Shown: piece after piece, positions 1-6,031 of the stretch
Layout of the letters: the number at the start of each line of letters is the position of its first letter
Numbering within the stretch: position 1 is the stretch's first letter
Source: Deltaproteobacteria bacterium
GTDB taxonomy: Bacteria; Desulfobacterota; Desulfobacteria; Desulfobacterales; B30-G6
DNA: 9,662 bases
Assembly: GCA_003647375.1 (NCBI GenBank)
Contig: QMMS01000169.1
Span: 1 to 9,662, forward strand
Direction: 5' to 3'
The notes under the pieces: generated by a model
The model's database searches: none
What the model was told of the DNA's origin: nothing
What the model saw: only the letters and a program-made list of their open reading frames with translations
Position numbers and translations under genes: made by a program

Positions 1-186
1 CTTGCCTTAGGGGTGACATCGCGCCGTAGCAATTAACCTTTGCTTTTGCATTCATCCACGGGCAAGCCCGTGGTATTCTGCGAAGGCGGATAAAAATATG
101 GAACCCCCTGGAGCCGTGGGACTTATTCTGAACACTCCTATAACTCCGAGGAATCGCAGGAAGCCTTATCACATCAATGGGCATAA
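1..186. other. Non-coding tail downstream of the ligase gene
   Basis: No convincing gene is present in this stretch, which lies downstream of the last minus-strand gene. It holds one strong GC-rich hairpin (see 54-73) flanked by AT-rich DNA. A 31-codon frame starting at 98 on the plus strand has no recognisable domain and no good ribosome site, so I do not call it. The hairpin is not followed by a T-run on either strand, so a classical intrinsic terminator is not supported. Confidence 0.5.
54..73. repeat. GCAAGC-centred hairpin repeat
   Basis: Positions 56-63 (CCACGGGC) and 66-73 (GCCCGTGG) are perfect 8-bp inverted arms around an AA loop. The 20-mer 54-73 matches the reverse complement of 5806-5825 at 16 of 20 positions, so this looks like one copy of a dispersed palindromic repeat. 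The hairpin at 3477-3494 has the same design (8-bp arms, AA loop, GCAAGC centre) with different arms. It lies about 115 bp beyond the ligase stop codon and could act in 3' end formation or RNA stability, but the sequence does not prove a function. Confidence 0.6.
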
Positions 187-1179
187 TTAAAGCGATAAAT
201 TGTAGCGTGTGAAAGCGGAATCCACGACTTTATGGAGAAGGAGTCGATAATCTTCAAGGGGACCTTCAGATGATTTATTATACAAGGTAAACATCTGCGG
301 GCTCCAGCTTTTAATCGGTTTTAGCCCCGGGATGCCGTTGACTTCGATGATTTTTAAATTCGCATGGGCGTCGAAACGCATATCCACACGAACATGATCA
401 AAACAATTCAAAGCTTCGACAGCTTCTCTGCACAATTGATTGGCTTTGTCGGCACTATGATCGGGAATGCCGATTTTAGTAATACCGACCCCGCGCATGT
501 CACTTCGTAGAATGGGAAACTTTCCGTTGTTGCCGCCCTTGACCGTCACGACGCCGGGAATCAATAGCTGTTTATTTCCATTGCCGATCATCAAGACGGT
601 ATATTCTTCTCCGGGAAGATAATCCTCAATCAGGGCCGGTTGTTCGAACTGTTCATGAATGAATACAACACGCTTTTGAAGTTCTGCTACGTTTTGAACC
701 ACACTTTCATCACTGATCCCAACGGACCGCGATTCACTGCTGGGTTTGACAAAGGCAGGGAATCGAATGTCAGGCATTTTTTCACCCATATCCACCTGAT
801 GGTGTTCGGGAACGGAAATATTTTGTGCGCTAAGAATACGGTGGGTGGCTGTTTTATTGATAAGATCTTTCATGGTCTGGGCACTGGGGCCGATATACGG
901 TATCCGGCGCCCGTCGAGTATGCCCGCCAGCCAGGCATCATCATCAACATTCATTCCGACGATATCTTCTTTGTCGGAGATATAGTAAAGAGCGCTCCAG
1001 ACAATATCATAGGCATGATTGTCAATGGCCTTGAGAAAATCATCCATGGTATTGACAAAGGCAATTTCAGACGTCTTGCCATCTGAATTGAGGGCTTCGC
1101 TGACGGTTTTGGTCACGTCAAGGTTTCCCCACCCCTGGGCATCGCCACCCGGGCCGGTAATGATTAAGACTCTTTTCAT
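187..1179 (-). CDS. D-Ala-D-Ala ligase-like ATP-grasp enzyme
   Basis: This is an ATP-grasp carboxylate-amine ligase, closest in pattern to D-alanine-D-alanine ligase, an enzyme that joins two amino acids through an acyl-phosphate in the cytoplasm. Numbered from my preferred start, I see YIGPS (about 95-99), the ATP-binding strand FPAFVKPSS with Lys145, the IEDYLPGEEYT strand (about 184-194), and the C-terminal metal-binding pair RVDMRFD (264-270) and EVNGIPG (279-285). The length of 330 aa fits the family. The N-terminal loop is unusual: IITGPGGDAQGWGN replaces the usual glycine-rich GG.S.EHEVS stretch that helps bind the first D-Ala, so the substrate may not be D-Ala. I prefer the ATG at 1179 to the one at 1185 because the AAGGA at 1187-1191 is 7 nt from the former and 1 nt from the latter. 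The upstream ATG would overlap the racemase stop by 4 bp (ATGA). Family assignment is firm; substrate is unknown. Confidence 0.85.
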   Translation of the reverse strand: MKRVLIITGPGGDAQGWGNLDVTKTVSEALNSDGKTSEIAFVNTMDDFLKAIDNHAYDIVWSALYYISDKEDIVGMNVDDDAWLAGILDGRRIPYIGPSAQTMKDLINKTATHRILSAQNISVPEHHQVDMGEKMPDIRFPAFVKPSSESRSVGISDESVVQNVAELQKRVVFIHEQFEQPALIEDYLPGEEYTVLMIGNGNKQLLIPGVVTVKGGNNGKFPILRSDMRGVGITKIGIPDHSADKANQLCREAVEALNCFDHVRVDMRFDAHANLKIIEVNGIPGLKPIKSWSPQMFTLYNKSSEGPLEDYRLLLHKVVDSAFTRYNLSL

Positions 1180-1181
1180 CG

Positions 1182-2129
1182 TCATTTCCTTTTTGCGCGA
1201 GCCCTAAACAAGTTCGGAATCTGCGCATAATTTATTAACGCATCTGCCGTTTCAGCAGAAATTGACTGAATCAGGCTCGATATGGATTCAATTTTCTTTT
1301 CTTCCCAGGTGATCTTTGAAACCACCTTTATTTTCATCGCGGTACTTGAAAAGCGAAACGCCCTGCAACTGCTCAATAGACAGGCAGCTATTTGATGGTT
1401 TGGGTTAAGAATTACCACTGGCTTTTCAGCGATAATAGCCAATGTGTCGCGAATCAATTCCTCGCAATAACCGAAATGGGTACAGCAAAGGGCAGCATAG
1501 AGATTGCCGGATCCGGAGTCTATCTTTCGGACGGCCTGCTGCATAAACGTTTCGATCATCTGAGAAACAATGGTACCGGCAGGGCCCTTTTCGATCTCCG
1601 TTGCAAGCTGATCACATGGCTGCGAAATAATCTGTTCAGGTCGAATGCCTCTTTGAACCAGGTGGTCGTGATGAACCTGACTGTCGATGGTGGTTACCGT
1701 TCCCAGGATGACTGCACGGTCTTCCAATGATCCTTGCAGGGCTTGGGTCATCATGTCGACGCCGAACCCGACGATGTCTACAACCGGGATCTCGACACGT
1801 TGACTGAATTGTGTACGGTGATAGAGAACGGAAAGGGTGTTACAGGCAATCATGATAAAATCCGGTTTGAATCGCATCATCCCTTCCAGAGCGCTGTCGA
1901 ACACCTTGATTCTTTCGGCCGTGTCTCTGAGCCGGTTGTATCCCCGGTTTTGCTCCGGCCAGGCATTGAAATAGACCAGGGATACTTTTTCGAATATACA
2001 GTTGCGCTTCAACTCACTGGCAATTTCCGCGCAGATAGAAATACCGCCAAGGCCTGAATCCGTAATGAGTATCGTAACTTCTTTTTTCTCCAGAAATGTG
2101 TTGAACTTATCCGATTCAGAGAGAGGCAC
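1182..2129 (-). CDS. Divergent Asp/Glu racemase (MurI-like)
   Basis: This is a member of the cofactor-independent aspartate/glutamate racemase superfamily, which uses two cysteines to invert an amino acid alpha-carbon. The N-terminal TDSGLGG (23-29) corresponds to the usual FDSG.GG. The first catalytic Cys is C96 in ACNTLSV, and the second is in LCCTHFGY (C215/C216, with C216 matching the canonical GCTH). Two features differ from ordinary MurI: the usual YFGDT..PYG substrate loop is replaced by YFNAWPEQNRGYNRL (53-67), and a C-terminal extension of roughly 50 residues brings it to 315 aa against about 260-285. The start is a GTG at 2129, two bases after the CapA-like stop, with a GGAAGGAAG about 11 nt upstream. 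Its stop overlaps the upstream ATG of the ligase gene. D-Glu, D-Asp or another acidic residue are all possible products; I am confident of family, not of substrate. Confidence 0.82.
   Translation of the reverse strand: MPLSESDKFNTFLEKKEVTILITDSGLGGISICAEIASELKRNCIFEKVSLVYFNAWPEQNRGYNRLRDTAERIKVFDSALEGMMRFKPDFIMIACNTLSVLYHRTQFSQRVEIPVVDIVGFGVDMMTQALQGSLEDRAVILGTVTTIDSQVHHDHLVQRGIRPEQIISQPCDQLATEIEKGPAGTIVSQMIETFMQQAVRKIDSGSGNLYAALCCTHFGYCEELIRDTLAIIAEKPVVILNPNHQIAACLLSSCRAFRFSSTAMKIKVVSKITWEEKKIESISSLIQSISAETADALINYAQIPNLFRARAKRK
1187..1191 (-). promoter_or_regulatory. Ribosome binding site that selects the ligase start
   Basis: The minus strand reads AAAAAGGAAATGACGATG. AAGGA is one base from the first ATG (1185) but seven bases from the second (1179), which is the better spacing. 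It lies inside the 3' end of the racemase gene, so translation of the two genes is probably coupled. Confidence 0.6.
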
Positions 2130-2131
2130 TG

Positions 2132-3388
2132 TTAATCAACTTCCTTCCAGGGGTTTAACCTGAACTGCCGTGTGAGCCATTCCACCACAGTGTCAAAAGC
2201 CCAGTCCGGCGCACGGTCAACGGTTCCGTCCATGATCCGGGTCATGGTATCCACCAGGTGCTGGTTGTGTTGCATGGTTGTGAGCCGGTTTCGGAACATG
2301 GCAGCCCCTTTGGCCGGCTCCTTGTCAAGCTGGCCCATGATATTTGCTATTTCATTCTGGAATCCTTTGATACCGTAGTGTCGGATAAAACCGTTCCAGG
2401 CTTCGATGATTTGCGAAAAGTCATCCAATGGTTCTGATATGGCTTTGAGCTTCTTCATTGTCCAGTGATACTTATCGTTTTTTAACAACTGAAGCCTGGT
2501 GGGAAGAATTTCGTAAGGTATGACCCGGATATGGGAGATGCCGTTTTCGGCGACCCCGGCTTTTACGAAATAACCGATTTTTCTAAACTGAAGCTTGGTA
2601 TGCTGGAAGAAGACAAAGTTACCCAGGCTGTAACAGATGGGCACATGATGCCGTATCTGTACTCCCTGGGGTACATGGGGGTGGTGACCGATGATCAGGT
2701 CGGCACCGGCATCTGCAATCCGCTGAAAGGCGGCAGCCAGATAGGGTGGGGGATAGGGGATATATTCGACACCTCCGTGGCAGATAACAATCGTGGCATT
2801 GACGTGTCTTTTCAGTTCCTGAATCTGACTGACGACCCCATCGACGTCCCAGCCATAAACCCCCGGGTTTTCCCCTGCTGCAGTCAGGTCTTCACCCTCG
2901 CTGAAGTTGATAATGCCGATCTTGGACCCCTTGCATGGTATGATCAGGGGCGCAGACGCTTCTTCTAAGGACATCCCTGCGCCAACGGTCTTGATGTTGT
3001 TTTGATGGAGCAGATCCCTGGTTTTTATAAATGCCCTGGTTCCGTAGTCGAAAACATGATTGTTGCCCAGGGTAGCCACCTCGAACGGAATCGTGGTGAG
3101 TCCTGAAATATGTCCGGAAACACCCTTGAGAACAGCCCCGCTTTTGGAAACCGGTTCCCCATCGTCCACGAGGGGGCATTCCAGGTTGACGATACGCATG
3201 TCGCCACCTTGCAATTCCGGAAGCAAGTCGCCATAAACAGCCTCTGGATCCTGGAGGATAATATCTTTGAAACCACGAATGGGCGCCCAGTCTGAACAGA
3301 TGACGACCTCTGCCTGGGAATTTTTAATCCGGACATTGTGCCACGTTCCGGTTTTCCAATCCATTCTATTTTCAGATGGGTGATTCAT
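2132..3388 (-). CDS. CapA/PGA-cap family metallophosphatase-like protein
   Basis: The protein has the motif set of the CapA (poly-gamma-glutamate capsule, PGA_cap) branch of the calcineurin-like metallophosphatase fold. In order: SDW with D33, VNLECPL (67-73), GNNHVFDYG (108-116), CHGGVEY (203-209), GHHPHV (234-239) and YSLGNFVF (253-260). These carry the Asp, Asn and His residues expected to bind two metals. Unlike capsule CapA/PgsA proteins, it has no signal peptide or N-terminal membrane segment: the first 25 residues are polar, so it is probably cytoplasmic. About 120 C-terminal residues beyond the core look helical and are not recognised. The gene directly precedes a racemase and a ligase gene and no CapB/CapC partners are visible, which argues against a simple capsule operon. 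The ATG at 3388 has no clear ribosome site; an in-frame ATG at 3364 is an alternative. Family is firm, function unknown. One relative, MslH, is known as a peptide epimerase, so epimerisation is a possibility. Confidence 0.82.
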   Translation of the reverse strand: MNHPSENRMDWKTGTWHNVRIKNSQAEVVICSDWAPIRGFKDIILQDPEAVYGDLLPELQGGDMRIVNLECPLVDDGEPVSKSGAVLKGVSGHISGLTTIPFEVATLGNNHVFDYGTRAFIKTRDLLHQNNIKTVGAGMSLEEASAPLIIPCKGSKIGIINFSEGEDLTAAGENPGVYGWDVDGVVSQIQELKRHVNATIVICHGGVEYIPYPPPYLAAAFQRIADAGADLIIGHHPHVPQGVQIRHHVPICYSLGNFVFFQHTKLQFRKIGYFVKAGVAENGISHIRVIPYEILPTRLQLLKNDKYHWTMKKLKAISEPLDDFSQIIEAWNGFIRHYGIKGFQNEIANIMGQLDKEPAKGAAMFRNRLTTMQHNQHLVDTMTRIMDGTVDRAPDWAFDTVVEWLTRQFRLNPWKEVD

Positions 3389-3420
3389 ACGTCTTATGAC
3401 TCTTAATATTTAAAAGATGA

Positions 3421-3456
3421 ACGTCCAACATCGAACATCGAACGTCCAATGTTGAA
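3421..3456 (+). repeat. Heptad tandem array, copy 1
   Basis: From 3422 the DNA reads as consecutive 7-mers of a degenerate unit: CGTCCAA, CATCGAA, CATCGAA, CGTCCAA, TGTTGAA. The sub-stretch 3431-3449 is an exact 19-bp inverted match to 3569-3587. The heptad period and AA ending are visible directly. No coding or protein-binding role can be assigned. Confidence 0.75.
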
Positions 3457-3476
3457 TGAAAACAAAGATTGAGGCT

Positions 3477-3494
3477 CCCGTCGCAAGCGACGGG
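3477..3494. repeat. GCAAGC-centred hairpin between heptad arrays
   Basis: CCCGTCGC (3477-3484) and GCGACGGG (3487-3494) are perfect 8-bp arms with an AA loop. The architecture is the same as the hairpin at 56-73. It lies close to the middle of the segment bounded by the inverted heptad arrays, which makes a mobile or recombinogenic palindromic element conceivable. No T-run follows on either strand, so it is not a standard terminator. Confidence 0.6.
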
Positions 3495-3560
3495 GAATGC
3501 GCTCGCTTTTGCGATTCAATACCAAGCCATTCTCCTGTTTCTTCATCTTTCAAATTCAAA

Positions 3561-3590
3561 ATTCGATGTTGGACGTTCGATGTTCGACGT
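3561..3590 (-). repeat. Heptad tandem array, inverted copy 2
   Basis: Read on the minus strand, this is CGTCGAA, CATCGAA, CGTCCAA, CATCGAA, the same degenerate 7-bp unit as copy 1 but in opposite orientation. It shares 19 consecutive bases with copy 1 (3569-3587 against 3431-3449), with 119 bp between them, so the two could pair in single-stranded DNA or RNA. Confidence 0.75.
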
Positions 3591-3630
3591 TTATTCGTTT
3601 CCCAGCGTTAAACACTTTTTAGGGACAACC

Positions 3631-3657
3631 CAATAAACTCAATAAACCCAACAAACT
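3631..3657 (+). repeat. 9-bp tandem repeat abutting the alr stop
   Basis: Three consecutive 9-mers are visible: CAATAAACT, CAATAAACC, CAACAAACT, followed by a partial CAACGAACA that runs into the last codons of alr. The array begins immediately at the alanine racemase stop codon (TGA at 3659-3657 on the minus strand). It may have shaped the exact C-terminus of the racemase. Confidence 0.65.
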
Positions 3658-4844
3658 CAACGAACATATACCTTCGGCACCCTTGAGGTCAACGACGATA
3701 CAATTTCATAATTGATGGTGCCAACCCTTTTGGCGATTTCATCTGCTGAAATGGTTTCCTCTCCCTGTGATCCCAGTATCACCACTTCATCTTCAAGATT
3801 GACATCCGGCACATGACCCACATCGATCATTGTCAGATCCATGCAAACCCTGCCGATGATGGGAGCCCGCACACCCTGTACCAGCATATGACCCCTGGAT
3901 GAAAGGATGCGGTCATACCCGTCTGCATAGCCGATGGGGATGGTGGCGATCCTGGTGGAACGCGGCGTGACATGGGTGCTGCCGTAACTGACGGCAAAAT
4001 CGGCACCAACCGCCTTTACGTGGATTACCCTCGATTTGATGGACATGACCGGCTTGAGATCGATCCGCTGCCTGTCTACTTCATCGGACGGCCAGAGACC
4101 GTATTGAGCGATCCCGGGTCTCACCAGATCCAGGTGAGATTCGGGTATATCAATAATGGCGGCACTGTTGGCGGCATGGCGATACTTGACCCTAAAGGAA
4201 TGCTTTTTCAAGGATTCAAGCAGTTTCGTGAAACGTGATAACTGAATCCTTGCATGGTCCTTGTCCCGGCTGTCTGCATTGGCGAAGTGGGTGAAAATAC
4301 CTTCCACTTCGATGCCGGGAAGGGCAGTGATGGTCAGAATATCATTTATGGCATGCTTGAACTGTTCACCTGAAAGCGACTGGACAGCGATTTCATCAGC
4401 CAGAAGACCCAGGCGCCCCATGCCGGTGTCGACCTTGATGTGGGCGTTGATGGTTTTCTTGCATCGTACGGCTTCGGCCGAAATGCTGCGGGCACCCTCC
4501 AGTGAGTTGAGAGCTGCCCGAATATCCTGGGATGCCAGGATGTCAACATATGCGGGTAAGCTGTGGCCAAAAAGCAAAATAGGTGCTGACAATCCTGCTT
4601 CTCGAAGTCTGACAGCCTCATCCATGCGTGCCACTGCAAGGAGATCGGCGCCGTTTTCAAGAGCCACCCGGGCAACCTGAGAGGCACCGTGACCATATCC
4701 ATCCGCTTTTACGACAGCCATCATGACAGCAGACGGTGCGGTGACACGTCGCAACTCACGGTAATTATGTGCCAGCGCACCAAGATCGATTTCCGCCCAG
4801 GTCAGGGCGGAAAAGTCATTGGTTGGATGGAAAACCGCTTCCAT
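3657..4844 (-). CDS. alr: Alanine racemase
   Basis: This is a PLP-dependent alanine racemase that interconverts L- and D-alanine in the cytoplasm; D-Ala is a peptidoglycan precursor and an amino donor for D-amino-acid transaminase. The family signature VVKADGYGHG holds the PLP lysine K46. KVDTGMGRLG (137-146) carries K137, which aligns with the carbamylated lysine of Geobacillus Alr, and R144. RHAANS and VRPGIAQYGL follow, and the second catalytic base Y287 is in AVSYGST, with GRVCMD (331-336) near the substrate entrance. At 395 aa it is full length. The ATG at 4844 is one base after the stop of the transaminase gene (TGACATG), with a GGAAAGG six bases upstream, so the two are almost certainly co-translated. 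Placement beside ald and a D-amino-acid-transaminase-like gene suggests a role in making D-amino acids beyond wall supply; that part is inference. Confidence 0.95.
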   Translation of the reverse strand: MEAVFHPTNDFSALTWAEIDLGALAHNYRELRRVTAPSAVMMAVVKADGYGHGASQVARVALENGADLLAVARMDEAVRLREAGLSAPILLFGHSLPAYVDILASQDIRAALNSLEGARSISAEAVRCKKTINAHIKVDTGMGRLGLLADEIAVQSLSGEQFKHAINDILTITALPGIEVEGIFTHFANADSRDKDHARIQLSRFTKLLESLKKHSFRVKYRHAANSAAIIDIPESHLDLVRPGIAQYGLWPSDEVDRQRIDLKPVMSIKSRVIHVKAVGADFAVSYGSTHVTPRSTRIATIPIGYADGYDRILSSRGHMLVQGVRAPIIGRVCMDLTMIDVGHVPDVNLEDEVVILGSQGEETISADEIAKRVGTINYEIVSSLTSRVPKVYVR

Positions 4845-4845
4845 G

Positions 4846-5691
4846 TCAAACCTTTCCCTGTCCGTATGCAGTGGTGTAGTCTTTGAAAAGTTGCATCACT
4901 TTCTGTGTTCTCCGGCCAGGCCGGCCATCTCCAATGACGATATCGTCCAACTGGATAATTGGTACTACCTTCTTGTTGGAGGCGGAAATAAAAACCTCTT
5001 CCATGGAAGGCAGTTCATCCTTTTGGATCTCTCTGACATCCAGATCAAAGTGACCCTTAACCAGGTCTACCAGGACGCCTCGTGTAATCCCCGGCAAAAT
5101 ATCCAGTTTCGGTGTTATGAGTTTATTCTCTTTGAAACAGAAAAAATTCGTGGTGGTGCCTTCAAGAAGCCGATTCTTGCGATCCACATAGATGGACTCA
5201 ATGGCACCCATAGCCTTCGCCCGCTCCAGTGCCCATACCGCTGTCAGGTAGTTGGTACTCTTGGCGCCAGGCATAAAGCGTTCGATCTCTGCGGTTACCA
5301 ATTTAGCGCCATTAGAATACCACCAGTCAGGTAGTTGAAGCTTGGGCGTCACCATGACGATCAGATAGCCGTTTCCCTCAGGTGTGACGCCATCCGAGCT
5401 GATGCCGCCGGTGTATACGATGCGAATGTTGGATTCATCATGATGGGTGTTGCGACGGATGGTTTCTTCCACAATGCCACAAATTTCTTCTTTGGAGTGC
5501 TTGAGCTTGAGTCCGATTTTCTGGGCTGAATTTACCAGTCGTTGGACATGTTCTTTCAAATGGAAGGAGCGTTTGTTATACGTGACTAAAAAGTCGAATA
5601 CGCCGAACCCCCTTAGCACGATAATGTCTTTAACGGACAGCACACATTTATCTTCATCTACGTACTGTCCATCAATATAATAGATATCCAT
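4846..5691 (-). CDS. Class IV aminotransferase, D-amino-acid transaminase-like
   Basis: This is a fold-type IV PLP aminotransferase, the group holding D-amino-acid transaminase, branched-chain aminotransferase and aminodeoxychorismate lyase. The PLP lysine is K144 in PGAKSTNYL, E177 lies in LEGTTTNFF, and the phosphate-binding LPGITRG spans 199-205. The KSTNYL context, Lys/Glu positions (144/177 against 145/177 in the Bacillus enzyme) and 281-aa length favour D-amino-acid transaminase over branched-chain aminotransferase, whose usual signature is SGNYxNS. The substrate-carboxylate region (NIRIVYTGG, 88-96) does not obviously match the canonical pattern, so specificity is open. The gene starts at an ATG with AAAAGGAGA 5 nt upstream (5697-5705) and ends one base before alr. 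The tight pairing with alanine racemase supports use of D-Ala as donor or product. A lyase or branched-chain activity remains possible. Confidence 0.85.
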   Translation of the reverse strand: MDIYYIDGQYVDEDKCVLSVKDIIVLRGFGVFDFLVTYNKRSFHLKEHVQRLVNSAQKIGLKLKHSKEEICGIVEETIRRNTHHDESNIRIVYTGGISSDGVTPEGNGYLIVMVTPKLQLPDWWYSNGAKLVTAEIERFMPGAKSTNYLTAVWALERAKAMGAIESIYVDRKNRLLEGTTTNFFCFKENKLITPKLDILPGITRGVLVDLVKGHFDLDVREIQKDELPSMEEVFISASNKKVVPIIQLDDIVIGDGRPGRRTQKVMQLFKDYTTAYGQGKV

Positions 5692-5794
5692 TTAGGTCTC
5701 CTTTTGTGAGCGTCCTAACATTTTTGACGAGATAGTACAACCTGGGCTGAGGGATTGTTCCCGAAGAGGTGTGCCGAAATCTTGATGGAGAAGG

Positions 5795-5878
5795 GTTCGC
5801 AAAAAACACAGGCATACCCGTGGATCTGTCGAGGCTTTTTGCGAACACTCGATTCCCAAGAGATCGGTGCAGATCGAG
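5795..5878. repeat. Two-hairpin repeat element
   Basis: The first hairpin has 11-bp perfect outer arms, GTTCGCAAAAA (5795-5805) and TTTTTGCGAAC (5836-5846), with an inner ACAG (5808-5811) / CTGT (5826-5829) stem. The second pairs CTCGAT (5848-5853) with ATCGAG (5873-5878). Segment 5806-5825 matches the reverse complement of 54-73 at 16 of 20 bases, so the element belongs to a dispersed family. It lies about 100 nt upstream of the class IV transaminase start, so it would be in that gene's leader if transcription arrives from upstream. Confidence 0.6.
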
Positions 5879-5947
5879 AAAAAAATCGCTCAGATCAGGT
5901 TAAGGAATTTCGTGTATGACGGTGTATAACGACAGGATGATTGAGAC

Positions 5948-5986
5948 ATTCCATGAGAGCGGATCAAATCAAAGCTCTCATGGAAT
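5948..5986. repeat. 13-bp perfect inverted repeat after the aminotransferase gene
   Basis: ATTCCATGAGAGC (5948-5960) and GCTCTCATGGAAT (5974-5986) are exact 13-bp arms around a 13-nt loop. It lies 45 bp past the stop of the HisC-like gene. It could be a transcript-ending or stabilising stem, but no T-run follows on the minus strand, so a Rho-independent terminator is not supported. An operator is an alternative. Confidence 0.55.
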
Positions 5987-6031
5987 GCCCGATGATATGT
6001 CAGACGAACTCCGTCTGCTTTTCAGGTAAGG

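Larger units (their letters stand above)
3389..3656. other. Repeat-rich space between alr and capA-like gene
   Basis: This 268-bp gap contains two inverted heptad-repeat arrays, a strong hairpin between them, and a 9-bp tandem repeat touching the alr stop codon. Each is listed separately. I see no gene. No convincing promoter could be read upstream of the CapA-like start; the best AT-rich candidate near 3400-3415 lacks a matching -35 box. Confidence 0.6.
5692..6031. other. 340-bp non-coding space with several hairpins
   Basis: No gene is convincing here. Reading on the minus strand, it begins after the aminotransferase stop with a small stem-loop (CAGACG 6001-6006 with CGTCTG 6012-6017). A 13-bp perfect inverted repeat (5948-5986) and a two-hairpin element (5795-5878) follow, then about 90 bp of unstructured leader before the class IV transaminase. 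A 43-codon plus-strand frame from 5785 is an accident of the repeat. A weak TTGTAC/TAGGAC pair near 5718-5746 is too poor to call as a promoter. Confidence 0.55.

Noticed and set aside
56..73. Intrinsic terminator for the ligase gene
   Set aside because: The stem is strong, but the following minus-strand sequence is ATGAATGCAAAAGC with no T-run.
98..193. 31-codon plus-strand frame in the window's first 200 bases
   Set aside because: It has no clear ribosome site, no known domain, and it runs into the ligase gene's 3' end.
2531..2968. 145-codon plus-strand frame opposite the CapA-like gene
   Set aside because: It is a shadow of the minus-strand gene, with no domain and no ribosome site worth noting.
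3421..3590. CRISPR array
   Set aside because: The repeats are 7 bp with no spacers and the two arrays are inverted, which does not fit CRISPR.
4819..5334. 171-codon plus-strand frame opposite the class IV transaminase
   Set aside because: It lies antisense to a protein whose PLP motifs are intact and shows no family features.
5718..5746. Possible sigma-70 promoter (TTGTAC, 17 nt, TAGGAC) before the class IV transaminase
   Set aside because: The -10 box matches the consensus at only about three of six positions, so it is not distinguishable from chance.
5785..5919. 43-codon plus-strand frame within the two-hairpin element
   Set aside because: It is composed mostly of the palindromic repeat and has no ribosome site at a normal distance.
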